The translations under genes and the position numbers were made by a program. Positions 36,030-46,467 of a stretch of 64,000 bases of DNA are shown here, piece after piece. The stretch is from Mariannaea sp. PMI_226. Lineage: Eukaryota > Ascomycota > Sordariomycetes > Hypocreales > Nectriaceae. How positions within the stretch are numbered: the stretch's first letter is position 1; each line of letters begins with the position of its first letter. The DNA is taken from contig JANFOG010000007.1 in the NCBI GenBank assembly GCA_024336345.1, positions 1,054,001-1,118,000 on the forward strand. The letters are read 5' to 3'. The notes beneath the pieces were generated by a model. That model worked only from the letters and a program-made list of their open reading frames with translations, did no database searches and was not told the DNA's origin.

Positions 36030-37942
36030 ATGCCAGCCCTTCTTCGCGATGCCCCCGCCGGTGGCTTCCTCCGCCGGATTTTTACTGTTGACAGTCTTCG
36101 GTATCAGGACGAGCTACCGGGGTTTCAACTCCCCAGCCTGAATTCGTCATCCCAAGAGAATACCACCGGAGGATCTTTGAGTGATCATGCAGACGAAAAG
36201 GCCGAAACAACGCCAGCTCCTCCAGCGCCAGATAGCCACATCGTCGACTGGTACCAACCGGATGACCCAGATAATCCACAAAATTGGTCTACAGCCAAGA
36301 AGTCGTTTGTTATGTTTGAGATCTGTCTCCTGACTTTTGCGAGTGTGCAATACCTTGTTTTGAACCATACGAACCAAGGCACCTAACTAGATGTAGTCTA
36401 TAGCGGCTCGGCAATTATCACTCCAGCGCAAACGACCATTATGGAGTTATTCGGAGTCTCAGCGCAGCTAGCATCCATGACACTCTCTCTTTACGTTTTG
36501 GGCTACGTAAATCTTCCTCTAAGTCCACAACCACTTATGTTCAGCGTCTGACAACTTTCAACAGGGTTTTGGGCCTCTGCTTTTTAGTCCATTATCCGAA
36601 GTACCGCGCCTGGGCAGGAATCTTCCCTATATGACCTCATTCGCCCTATATATTCTTATCACCATTGCGACGGCAAGGGTTTCCAACTTCCCCGGCCTTG
36701 TCGTGTTAAGATTCTTACAAGGCTTTCTCGGCGGACCGGTCCTCGCGACAGGGGCTGCATCCGCCTCTGATATTCTGGGCTTCCACAAGATTCCATACGG
36801 CCTTACTTTCTGGTGTTGTGCCGCCTGGGCGGCTCCAGCTCTGGGTCCTCTTCTTTCTGGTTACGCTGTTACTGAGGGCACGTGGAGATGGACCATGTAC
36901 GAGTTGTTAATCATGGATGTCTTTGTTTTCTTGCTCCTCTTATTCTGCCTTCCAGAGACGAATGCCGACACAATTCTCTTACACCGGGCCCAACGCATCC
37001 GTATTCGGACCGGGAGCGCCAATTATCAGTCTCAGTCAGAAGTTAAGCAGGGATCTGTCCATCTTCTTAAAGTAATGGGACAGCATTTGACTACTCCTTT
37101 TCGCATCACAGTCCAGGATCCTTCTATCGCTTTCATCAATGTTTACACGGCTCTGCTCTATGCAATCTATGTAAGCCTCACAACCGCCGCTCTAGTATGT
37201 ATCGGCGAATTCAAGCCGTGACTAATACGACTCTATCAGTATTCCTATTTTGAATCGTTCCCGATTGTATATATCGGCATCTACGGCTTCTCCATCGGAT
37301 TAATGGGCGTGGCCTTTCTCAGTATTATTGTCGCTTGCTTTATTGGAGCTATAGCGTACGTCGCTCTTGTCTGGTATATTTATGAACCGTATACCATCGC
37401 CAATGGTATTGGCTCTCAAGAGTATCGTCTCCTTCCGGGCGTCTACGCATCCTTTATTTGTCCAGTCGGGGTATTTCTCTTCGGATGGACAGCAAAAGAG
37501 GAGATCCACTGGATTGTACCGACCATTGGAGTTGTCCTCTATTCAGCCTCTCTTTTTATTGTGAGCAACTCATTTCCATGGCCGCACATATAAAATCTAG
37601 ATTTACTGACTTACGTCTAGCTTGCGAACGTCATATTCATCTATTTGCCTACCAGCTATCCAAAGCATTCGGCAAGTCTCTTTGCAGCGAACTGTATGCT
37701 CCCCTTCCTCTCGCATCTCAACTCACCTAGAAGACAGCCAGCTTACAATATACATAGCATTTCTAAGAAGTGTGCTTGCTTGCGGCGCAGTTCACTTTTC
37801 TCAACCTCTCTTCAAAAACCTAGGTGTTGGAGCAGGATGCAGTGTTCTTGGCGGACTCACTGCCCTTGGCATTTTCGGGGTCTTTGGGCTATGGTACTTC
37901 GGCGCGAGAATGAGGACCAAGAGCAAGTTTACCATGTTTTAG
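36030..37942 (+). CDS. MFS transporter, DHA1-type exporter of the cluster
   Basis: Major-facilitator multidrug-type proton antiporter, probably exporting the pathway product. Six exons: 36030-36342, 36391-36506, 36565-37170, 37240-37560, 37621-37693 and 37758-37942, about 537 residues. The cytosolic N-terminus carries the DHA1 signature DDPDNPQNWS before helix 1. Later motifs are YVLGYGFGPLLFSPLSEVPR (motif A region, built across the second intron), GFLGGPVLATGAASASDI and GTWRWTMYEL. The last exon gives VLACGAVHFSQPLF and a charged tail. The first intron is only 48 bases and uses a GTGTGC donor, the weakest junction in the model; the others are standard. It shares a promoter with the membrane-protein gene. 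Whether it confers self-protection or simple secretion cannot be told. Confidence 0.88.
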
Positions 37943-38411
37943 CGGTTCATGGGCAAATTTCTTTTGACAATTATCAATGGTAAAAAGATGTGAAGACATA
38001 CATACTGAGAAGAGAGAGATTACTGGTCTTGAAGCGATTACTCTCAATCCACGTTAAGCTAGAAATGAAATGGAGTCTAAAAGCGCTCCTCCCTGCGATA
38101 TAAACTAGATTTATCTATTGATGAATTGAAAAAGAATGTCGAACATTGTCCACATGAAAGATGTAGAAAAATTGAATATTTAGATCACGGAGTTAAATAT
38201 GATTGTAAAGCCGCTACACGTGTGACGCTTCGCCCCAGCTTCTGGTAAGTGGTGAAGTAGTCATTATTACATACTGGGAGGATAACAGGGATGAACTAAA
38301 TTTAGGATATTGAGAGTGCCTCCTACATAAATATTTTAATAGGTCCACCGATTAAGATTGATGATTAAATGATGTAAATAAATTTGACTCCGTAGGGAGT
38401 CGTTCATTACA
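37943..38411. other. Convergent intergenic region, MFS to acyltransferase
   Basis: AT-rich 3' flanking DNA between two converging genes. Nothing gene-like is seen. Confidence 0.5.
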
Positions 38412-39926
38412 TTACGCTTCCAGAGGGTTGGCAGCAGAAGCGGGAACGGCTGGGACAGCAGAATTGACTGGGATGCCATCCACATCTTTCTTCGAAGCTA
38501 CCAAAGGATTCTCGTCCCCGGGCTTATGCAGATTGAATTTCAGATCCAGCCCCAACCCATGCGCTAGTTGTTCGTGAATAAGCCCAAGAATCGCCGAGAT
38601 ACTCTCTTCTAGATGATACGCCTCGTTGTATATCGGTTGAATCACTAGGCTTTCTGCAAAAGTCCACATTTCAACAGCCACATTTGGCGAGAGCATGTCA
38701 AGTGAGATCCAAAAGTCGCGCACAGCAACGTCCGGCCTTGCTTGAGCGCCTTGATGTTGATACATTGTTCCCAAATATTTGTCCAATACCCCTACGCTAG
38801 AAAGTTGGAGGTCTGAGGGAACAGGCATACCCTCAGGCAGTGGTGCCGATAGCACAGCGGGGATGTCGGTGGCCCAGAAAGGACTGCATGCAACCAGAAG
38901 GTCGTCCTTCTTCGGTGCGAGGTATACTTGCCTCGCAAGCCTCGCAGTCTCGATGAAAGAGTCTGGAACAAGGGGAAACACGGCCGGCATAGCAAAGACA
39001 TAAGATCCTACCAGTTGCTTGTGTGGAAAGTCGACATCGTCGATGTGCGGTCGTGCATTGTAAATGGCCATGGTAGAGTGTGTGGTATTAGGGACTCGCC
39101 CATGCAGACGAGCAGACAGAGAAATGGCGGCCTGCGCCGCGGATGTCACTGAGATACCAAGTTCTCGAACCCGATTGACAATCTGCGTCGTATCTGTGGA
39201 ATCATAAGAGAGCCACAGAAGATTGGTGCGGCCAGCTCGACCCCCTTTGTTCTCATTCTCCAGGCGAACGGTAGGGAAGCCCGAAATGAAAGTATGCAGA
39301 GTAGCATCCCAAGCTGCTTTCTGCGCAGGTGTGTAAGGTTGGACTCGCGCGGCAACACTGCAGGGACCTTGGAGATTGATGCCTTCAGTACCGAACGCAG
39401 GTTGGGAAGTAGGAGGCGGGGCAACAAGCGCCTTCAACATATGGTTAAAAAATGTTGCCGATCCGAGGCCGTCAAGGTGGGTATGAGGACTTTGAAGAAC
39501 CAACTCCTGTGTGCGAGGAAGGACATGAAGGACTGGCCTCCGACTAGGGTTTGTATCGAATGGGAAGAGCTGACGGGCTGTCTTATTAGTATCGTGAATA
39601 TAAAATGAATCTGACAGCCAGCTATTCAACTCTGTCTCATCATCTGCGGTGCGGTAGATCCAGCGATCATCCTCGACCACTGCGGCATATCCTGGGAACT
39701 TGTAACGGAGGTTTATCCAGACACTTTTGACATCATCAACAAAGTTGGAACGTGTGGTCTCCACCCTGATCGCTGATGTGACATGCCAGTTCTGTTTATC
39801 TGGGCGACCCTGGCCGACGGAGCCGATGAAAATAAAGAACTTGTCGAAGCTGTCCAAAGCCCGTTCATACGTGGATGGGCTTGTCTGAGTCCACTCAAAC
39901 GACAAAGCAGTTGGTGTAGTGCCCAT
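38412..39926 (-). CDS. HxxxD acyltransferase (trichothecene-acetyltransferase/condensation-fold type)
   Basis: Intronless gene for a 504-residue acyl-CoA-dependent acyltransferase that would transfer an acyl or acetyl group to a hydroxyl of the product. The catalytic motif HTHLDG lies at residues 148-153, giving the His and Asp of HxxxD. The surrounding fold elements (RWIYRTADDETELNSWL, then LVLQSPHTHLDGLGSATFF, later THSTMAIYNARPH) resemble fungal acetyltransferases related to trichothecene 15-O-acetyltransferase rather than plant BAHD proteins, and I do not see a DFGWG motif (DFWISLDM occupies a similar stretch). There is no signal peptide. It is divergent from the FAD monooxygenase gene, with the exact 14-mer palindrome in their promoter. 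Acyl donor and acceptor are unknown. Confidence 0.82.
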   Translation of the reverse strand: MGTTPTALSFEWTQTSPSTYERALDSFDKFFIFIGSVGQGRPDKQNWHVTSAIRVETTRSNFVDDVKSVWINLRYKFPGYAAVVEDDRWIYRTADDETELNSWLSDSFYIHDTNKTARQLFPFDTNPSRRPVLHVLPRTQELVLQSPHTHLDGLGSATFFNHMLKALVAPPPTSQPAFGTEGINLQGPCSVAARVQPYTPAQKAAWDATLHTFISGFPTVRLENENKGGRAGRTNLLWLSYDSTDTTQIVNRVRELGISVTSAAQAAISLSARLHGRVPNTTHSTMAIYNARPHIDDVDFPHKQLVGSYVFAMPAVFPLVPDSFIETARLARQVYLAPKKDDLLVACSPFWATDIPAVLSAPLPEGMPVPSDLQLSSVGVLDKYLGTMYQHQGAQARPDVAVRDFWISLDMLSPNVAVEMWTFAESLVIQPIYNEAYHLEESISAILGLIHEQLAHGLGLDLKFNLHKPGDENPLVASKKDVDGIPVNSAVPAVPASAANPLEA

Positions 39927-40541
39927 AATGATGAAAGGCTAAGGAGAAAGGACACTTTGGCTGAATTGCCTGGCTTGGGTAAGGTGGAGAGCAGAAGGTA
40001 ATATGCTGCTGCGGGTGATCATCGAGAAGCCCAATGTCATCGCTATGGCCTCTCAGCAATAGCGCTTAGCTTCAATACACGTTCGTCTTTTGATCCACAT
40101 ACTAAATGGTTTCAGTGAGGTACTGAAATACCGTGTCAATAAATGGTCGGTTGCTCGGCCGAGCTCACCGAATTGAGGATTTGTTGCGCGGTGTATTGTG
40201 GCACAGCCCGCTGGCACACAGTCTGGGGAAGCTGACAACGATCTAAAAGTACCCTTCGGCCGGTCCCAGTACGCAGAGCTGACAGAGTCGGCAACGGATA
40301 CGCCTCATATGTGCCGATGACATCCCGAGATAGGTTTATGTCTGAAGGAACCTCGTCCGAGAAGATATTGCACCACAGTGGCCAGAAGTGTCGGGCCATC
40401 TCTGTACGGTGTTTTCCGATTGGAGTGTCTGCGCATATGAAGCAGTGTTATATGGCTCCCAATTTTCGATGAGAAACGTCTTCAACTAAGACAAGCTGCC
40501 TCGAGGTCGCAAATTAGGCGAAATACTGTTCTCTTTACTCC
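39927..40541. promoter_or_regulatory. Shared divergent promoter of acyltransferase and FAD monooxygenase
   Basis: About 615 bases with the exact 14-mer CTCGGCCGAGCTCA at 40154-40167. Small open frames inside it (40053-40238, 40136-40399) carry no motif. Confidence 0.6.
40154..40167. promoter_or_regulatory. CTCGGCCGAGCTCA palindromic site, copy 2
   Basis: Same 14 bases as at 35633-35646, located 228 bases from the acyltransferase ATG and 388 bases from the monooxygenase ATG. Exact recurrence of 14 bases at two non-coding, divergent positions is unlikely by chance in 64 kb. The role as an operator is inferred. Confidence 0.55.
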
Positions 40542-42382
40542 ATGGTACAGATGGCGCGGGAAGCAGCAACGTCAACCACTTCAACGGAGAGCGCTGCGCA
40601 GAGACCCTTCCGGGTCATCATCGCAGGCGCCGGTGCTGGTGGACTGGCATTCTCTCATGCCTTGCAGCGTGCTGGAATCGATCATGTTGTTCTTGAGAAA
40701 GGCGTAGTCGCTCCAGACTGGGGAGCCAGTATCTCTCTCTGGGGCAACGGCGCACGTATTCTCTCCCAGATCGGCTGCATGGACGCTTTGGAGGCCAAGG
40801 TTCCCGCCCTACGAGCGTTGCATGTGCGTGGTGCAGATGGCAAGGTTTTCTCAGAGGAGCCATTCTTCGATATGATGTTGGAACGGTACGCGATTACGAA
40901 ATGAAACCCATACTGCCAATGAAAATACCTTGAGCTAAATCGAAACTAGAAACGGGTTTGAGTGCCTTACGATGGAGAGGAAAGACTTCCTGAAAATCAT
41001 CCACGAGAAACTGCCCGACAAGAGCTATGTCAAGACAGAGAAAAGAGTTGTCGACGTGATTGAACGCGAAGACGGTCTAACTGTCATGCTCCAGGATGGC
41101 ACCCAGGAGGAAGGCGATATCCTAATCGGCTGTGACGGGGTGCACAGCACTGTAAGAGACCTTATGTGGCGAAACGCCAACCTTGCGCAACCCAACTGCA
41201 TTACTGCCCAAGAGAAGAGATGTGAGTAAAAAAACTACAGCCCGTCATATCACACAGAGTTATTCCATTCTAAAAGAAACTATTAGCGAGAGTCACAAGT
41301 TATAAATCCCTTGTCGGCGTTTCAAAGACCGTTCCAGGCCTTGGCAGCCGATGTATGCATTGGGTGTGCCATAGAGGCTTGTCCTTTTTGATCTTGGTTC
41401 AAGCTGACAAGACTTATTTCTTCGTCAACTGGAAGCTACCGCAGGAATTGAGATGGCCTACAAAACCTAGGTGGAGCAATGAGGAAGCTGAGAGAGCGGC
41501 AGCATCAGTAGCTGAGCTTCCGATCTCCGATTCTACGGTAGGTGAAAATATTCAGGATTCAACTGGCATCGTGTGTCGTATCAGGTGACATTTGCTGAGA
41601 AGTCATCCAGGTCTTTGGAGAATTATGGAAACACAGAATCAGAGCTCACTTGATCGGCCTAGAAGAAGGCATTTTCGAGCATTGGCATCACGGTAGAATC
41701 GCATTGGCTGGAGACTCCGTGCACAAGGTGAATCATAAGATGTCCTCAAACCCCGGTTACACCATCTAACTGCTACCAGATGACACCCAACTTTGCCCTA
41801 GGTGCGATGTGTGCGCTGGAAAGCAGCGTCGTTCTGATCAATGAGATACACCAAATGAATAACAACCTCAAGCCAGGGGAACGGCCGTCAAAAGCCACAA
41901 TCTCCTCGGCTTTCCAACGCTACCAAGAAGAGCGAATGCCTCGAATCCGAGCGGCGTTCGATATGACAGCGCTCCTAACCAGGATGCACGCATATGACGG
42001 ACTGTACCACTGGTTCGCGATGCGATGTGTTTTCCCCATTACAGGAATGGCGCCGTACGCCGACTTACTCGGGGATTTATGCAGTGGCGCGCCGAAGATC
42101 AAGTTCCTTCCAGTCAAATATACAAAGCCTGCTACGATCAAATGGAAGGACGAACCGGACCATGTTCCCGCGAAACTTGATAGCAAAGATCCAGCCAAGT
42201 ATCTTAGACACCTCTTGGCCGAAACCGCCTCTCTTCTCTCACTCGTCATTTTCATATTCTTCTTCTTTGGTTCAGCGGTGGATCGATCATTGTCAGTCTC
42301 GGGTCCCTTCGAGAGTATATCTAGTGATTTGCTCGTACGCCCCCAAGCAGGCGAGCCAGCCAACACAATATATGAGAAATAG
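40542..42382 (+). CDS. FAD-dependent monooxygenase, PaxM-like epoxidase type
   Basis: Flavin monooxygenase of the group that epoxidises olefins in fungal meroterpenoid and polyene pathways. Five exons, 40542-40885, 40950-41221, 41287-41537, 41611-41727 and 41780-42382, join in phase to about 528 residues. The N-terminal FAD motif GAGAGGLAFSHAL starts at residue 29. DILIGCDGVHSTVRDLMW is the DG motif, and GRIALAGDSVHK spliced to MTPNFALGAMCALES is the GD motif; PaxM-type relatives usually have an Ala-Ile/Leu-Glu-Asp here, so SS after Glu is slightly atypical. A strongly hydrophobic stretch near residue 470 (SLVIFIFFFFGSA) could anchor it in a membrane. The fourth exon begins at 41611, since the acceptor at 41584 leads to a stop. 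It is the last cluster gene on the right. Confidence 0.87.
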
Positions 42383-43702
42383 CCTTTTCATCCCAGTTCG
42401 GCTGTATGAAAAGAAATTCATCTCGCCCCTTCACAACCTCTCCTCCCTTCCATAAAAATAGGGAATTCTTCAGCTGTTCTGTTTCTTTGAGTATGACATA
42501 AAATAGGCAATATTTCAGATGTCTTGATCGAACATCTATCGCAAGCTATGAACCAAGCTTAAATCTCAGTATACAATGAGGAAACGAGGCTTTATGCGTG
42601 ACCTTGAGTAGTTCACTAATAGCACTTGTCAGCGAGGGATGTACGCAACATTTCTCAATCGAAATGGATCAGTAGAAGCGACAACCCCAACCTTGGTGTC
42701 GGATTATAAAAGAAATTCTGAAATAAACAAGTCAGCAAGGGACCTCAAACTTATCTTGATGTTCCCTTGAAGATCGAGAAGTGACAATGTCCTGCACCCA
42801 ATAAAGCTAGGTGGCCGGCGGCTCCTCAGCGTCGTTGACACGGACACTGTTTGTCAGAACGTTCACGGCTCTCAACGGATCAAGAGTCCACATGGGCTCC
42901 ATTTCTAAATGGCAAAAATGAACTAATGGGGCCAGTGCCGTCGAAAATAGTTGGATCAGTTTTATCGATTGTCTGCTAGAGGTGGGTTTTCCATTAATTG
43001 TCACGGAATATGCCGATGTTAAGCGGGGGATCACGCTATCATCTCAGCACACAACGGGAGAGCTGTGCTGTTCCACGACGTATCCAATAATGTTTTCGCG
43101 GGGATGAGATACAGCAGGGGTTGTAGGAAAGGAAGTTGTCAGAGACGCTCAATTCAATTGATCCAAATGCCATGTCCAAGTGTGTGAGTGGAAGGATTGG
43201 CGGGCTGATATCGCAAGGGTATCGTCGGAGTGCCTTCTAGAGCGACATCGGCGGTCACTTAGAGCGCGTTCCCGGGCAATATACCAAGGCTATTGATGAG
43301 AAATTGTACCAACTGATAAAATAAATAATGCTATATAGATGACTTATGGAGGAATCGTAGTTATTAGACACAGTTTTACTCTTCAATTGCACTGAAAGCA
43401 CCGTGATATTCATCACTAAACCAATCCTAGCTGCTCCCGTCTTCGCTGGTTTCATCACCACCCCTCTGAAAGCGGGTTGATTTTCGCGTGTGTGCGGGGT
43501 AGAGTACCCCTCGACAAAACAACACACCCCTCTTGGTATCAGCTCCTCATCCGGCGGCCGGCGGCGGCGCAAGCAATTTCCAGCGTCACGACATTCTGGT
43601 TGACTTGGTTTAAAAACCACTTTGAATCCCTCCCTTCTCTCCGTCAAACAATACCTCCAAACCGAATCCTGCCTGGTCCTTCCACACAACCACACGCAAA
43701 TC
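42383..43702. other. Intergenic region at the right cluster border
   Basis: About 1.3 kb between the monooxygenase and pyrroline-5-carboxylate reductase. No CGGCCG-type palindrome was seen, apart from CGGCCGGCGG at about 43555 close to the next gene. A 75-codon minus-strand frame at 42807-43034 is unassigned. The last 100 bases look like a leader for the next gene. Confidence 0.5.
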
Positions 43703-44625
43703 ATGGCTCCCTCGCTCCACGACGCCCAAATCTCCTTTGTGGGAGGCGGCAACATGGCCTCGGCCATCATCGGTGGTCTTCTCACAAAGAATATCCCCAA
43801 GCACAACATCTACGTCGCTGAGCCGTGGGACGTCAACAGGGATAAGATGGCCGCCATCGGTGTGCGCACCACCGCCAACAACGTCGAAGCTTCCGAGGCT
43901 GCTGACATCGTCATCATCGCCGTCAAGCCCCAAGTTGCCAAGGTCGCGTGCACCGAGCTCGCGGCCGCTTGGAGCAAACGCGATACCCTACCGCTGGTCA
44001 TCTCCATCGCTGCCGGCATCACCGTCGCGAGTTACACACAGTGGTTCAAGGAAGGGAGCGGTCGGGCCCCTCCCATCGTCCGCGTCATGCCCAACACGCC
44101 TGCCCTGGTAGGTGAGGGCGCATCTGGTCTCTTTGCCAGTGAGGACGTATCCGCCGCTGAGAAGGAGCTAGCTACTGCTCTCCTGGCCAGTGTCAGCAGA
44201 GCTGCTGAGTGGGTGGACAAAGAGGAATTGCTCGATGTGGTGACTGGTATTTCTGGTAAGAATGCACCTTGTACTTTGTTATCGACAAGCATATCTCATG
44301 TATTGCCTTCAAATGCTAACGATTCTTGTCAGGCTCCGGCCCCGCCTACTTCTTCGCATTTGTCGAACATCTTATCACGGCCGGCATCAACCTCGGTCTT
44401 TCAGAGGAGCAGGCCTCGCGCTTGGCCAAGCAGACCGCTCTCGGAGCTGGAAAAATGATGGTTGAGTCCTCGGACCCTCCATCGCAGCTGAGAAAGAATG
44501 TTACCAGCCCCAATGGCACAACACATGCTGCGCTCGTGAGCTTCGAGAAAGATGGCTTCCAGGATATTGTTGGCCGCGCAGTAAAGGCTGCGACGGATCG
44601 TGCCGAGGAGCTTGGAAGGGATTGA
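43703..44625 (+). CDS. Pyrroline-5-carboxylate reductase
   Basis: Final step of proline biosynthesis: NAD(P)H-dependent reduction of pyrroline-5-carboxylate to proline in the cytosol. Exons 43703-44255 and 44333-44625 give 281 residues, the normal length. The N-terminal cofactor motif is SFVGGGNMASAIIGGLL. Next come AAGITVASYTQWF and VRVMPNTPALVGEGASGLF, and across the intron DVVTGISGSGPAYFFAFVEH, the diagnostic stretch of the family. The C-terminus has QLRKNVTSPNGTTHAAL, also conserved. The ATG at 43703 (MAPSLHDAQ) is preferred over an in-frame ATG at 43622 because homologues start just before the cofactor motif and the context ATCATGG is good. This is a housekeeping gene that marks the right edge of the cluster. 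Confidence 0.95.
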
Positions 44626-44858
44626 TTGCGCGAATGGTTAGTCATGGTTAGTAAAGATGGCAATCAAGACAACCAACAGTAACACCAAAAAAAGGAACCC
44701 CAGGAATAATATGAATAGACAAAAATATTAATTGATGACTGATGACATTGTCAATACTATACATATCTCATTATTTCTCTATATCCCAAATTTCATTTTC
44801 GCATCCAGAAATACAACAAAAGGTACGCTTTTAATCCCTCCTTTTCCCTCTTTGCCCT

Positions 44859-45986
44859 CTATAACTTGGAACTCAAGCCATCTCCAGATCTTGTAGTGTG
44901 ATACTCTCCCTCTTGGGCCTCAACCTTTGCCCATTGTTGCGCCACTTCTATGAAGCCATCAATCTGCTCCTGCAGTGTTGCCCAAGTCGTCAGCAGTCTC
45001 ACCACGGCTCGCTCGACCCCGACCTTTTCCCACACGTAAAACGTGTACTTTTCTTGCAGCATGGCAATCAGCCCCAGTGGCAGAACGGCAAACACCTGGT
45101 TCGTCTCCGTCGCGGCATACACCTCGAAGCCAGATTCCCGAATCCCACAGGAGAGCTTCTCAGCCGCCAGGTTCGCAGCAAGGGCAAGTTCGAAGTAGAG
45201 GTTCTCACGAAATAGCTCAGCGAACTGGGCACCCATCACTCTGCTCTTGGCAAGAAGCGAGCCATGTTGCTTGACATAGAACTCGAACTCGCTTGCAAGA
45301 CCTGCGTCCTTCACAACGACTGCTTCTCCGAGCAATGCACCATTCTTGGTCCCACCTATCCAGAAGATATCTGTCAACTCCAGGATGTCACCCAACGTCA
45401 TGTCATTCGCCTTTGACGAAAGCGCCGCCCCGATGCGCGCTCCGTCAAGGAAGAGAAGCAAGTTATTTCTCTCACAGAGATCCTTGATGGCACGGAGCTC
45501 GTCCTTGGAATAGATTGTCCCTATCTCCGTTGCATTCGAGATGTACACCATCCTTGGCTTCGCCATGTGCGGGAAGTGCCAATTGTCGTCGAGCGCTCGC
45601 GAAATAATCTCGGGCGTGAGTTTTCCGTTTCGCGGCGTCGCGTTGATGATCTTGTGGCCGCTGGCCTCGACAGCACCCGTTTCTCTCGTGACGATATGCC
45701 CAGAACTCGCGGCGATGACGGCTTCGTGGGGACGCAAGCAAGCTGCTATCGAGATGGCATTGGCAGAGGTGCCACTAGGGACGAAGAAGATGCCAACATC
45801 GTCTCGACCAAGGTGCCTCCGGATGCGTTGGCGAGCCAACTTGCAGCACTTATCATTTCCATAGCCAGTTTCCTGCGTGCCGTTGCTAGTGAAGATGGCG
45901 TTGAGGAGAAGAGGGTGTGCGCCTTCGCTGTAGTCGTCCAGAAAGCTGTACTTTGCTTCGACCCTGGGAGATATTGGCTCAGCCAT
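44859..45986 (-). CDS. Low-specificity threonine-aldolase-like PLP enzyme
   Basis: Fold-type I pyridoxal-phosphate lyase of the threonine aldolase/beta-eliminating lyase family, expected to cleave beta-hydroxy amino acids such as threonine to glycine and an aldehyde. It is an intronless gene of 375 residues. Family features are an early SEGAHP and TGYGNDKCC region, FFVPSGTSANAISIAACLRP for the cofactor phosphate pocket, ASSGHIVTRETGAVE, FLDGARIGAALSS with the Asp that contacts the PLP ring, and IGGTKNGALLGEAVV with the Schiff-base lysine. All key residues are present. It converges with the pyrroline-5-carboxylate reductase gene; both concern amino-acid metabolism but no operon-like link is implied. 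Relatives act on phenylserine or other substrates, so the exact substrate is open. Confidence 0.88.
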   Translation of the reverse strand: MAEPISPRVEAKYSFLDDYSEGAHPLLLNAIFTSNGTQETGYGNDKCCKLARQRIRRHLGRDDVGIFFVPSGTSANAISIAACLRPHEAVIAASSGHIVTRETGAVEASGHKIINATPRNGKLTPEIISRALDDNWHFPHMAKPRMVYISNATEIGTIYSKDELRAIKDLCERNNLLLFLDGARIGAALSSKANDMTLGDILELTDIFWIGGTKNGALLGEAVVVKDAGLASEFEFYVKQHGSLLAKSRVMGAQFAELFRENLYFELALAANLAAEKLSCGIRESGFEVYAATETNQVFAVLPLGLIAMLQEKYTFYVWEKVGVERAVVRLLTTWATLQEQIDGFIEVAQQWAKVEAQEGEYHTTRSGDGLSSKL

Positions 45987-46467
45987 GACGGAAACTCAGA
46001 GGCCTGATAAGGGTTCAGAGGTGTGATGGTGGCTGCTCGCCTCCATCTTTTCGACACCCAGTCTCCAAGCAATCAATATATAAAAGAGACTGTTCTCCCG
46101 TGCTAATCGTTCTCCACCGTTCTAGTCGACCCACAGAAATGCATCGTGATGAAGCCATCATTGACATCGTCGGTCGTTAGTCACCGCGCTCTTAGTCAAA
46201 ATGCTGAGAGTGGGGTCATTACAACTTCATTACTCAAGGTTTCGCTGACTTGCTCCCTTCACGTGGACCGTATCGTGGAGATCTGTATGTCGGTTGTGCC
46301 AGCTTATCGTCGGGTCTGATCCAACTTTGCTCTAGCGGTGAGCCCGGATCGCAGACTTTGAAGTCGCATACGATGCCTTTTTTTTTTTTTTTTTTATTTG
46401 TTTGTTGGGCCCTAAAAATGAGGAGAAGGCCCCCCCAGTGGGAAAAAAAAAAAAAAAAAAAAAAAGT
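45987..46467. other. Intergenic region with a long oligo-T/oligo-A inverted pair
   Basis: Contains the promoter of the aldolase-like gene and the 3' flank of the bZIP gene. A run of about 18 T at 46378-46395 and about 23 A at 46443-46465 face each other across a roughly 47-base spacer with GGGCCC, and the A-run ends two bases before the bZIP stop codon. Confidence 0.6.
46378..46465. repeat. Oligo-T/oligo-A inverted repeat beside the bZIP stop codon
   Basis: Homopolymers of about 18 T and 23 A on the plus strand could pair into a long A-T hairpin. In the bZIP transcript (minus strand) this places a U-tract and then an A-tract immediately after the stop codon. Lengths may be imprecise because homopolymers are error-prone. 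Confidence 0.6.

Noticed and set aside
41585..41651. Acceptor at 41584 for the fourth exon of the FAD monooxygenase
   Set aside because: It leads to a TGA at 41649-41651; the acceptor at 41610 restores the conserved frame.
42807..43034. 75-codon minus-strand open frame at the right cluster border
   Set aside because: Too short and motif-free to support.
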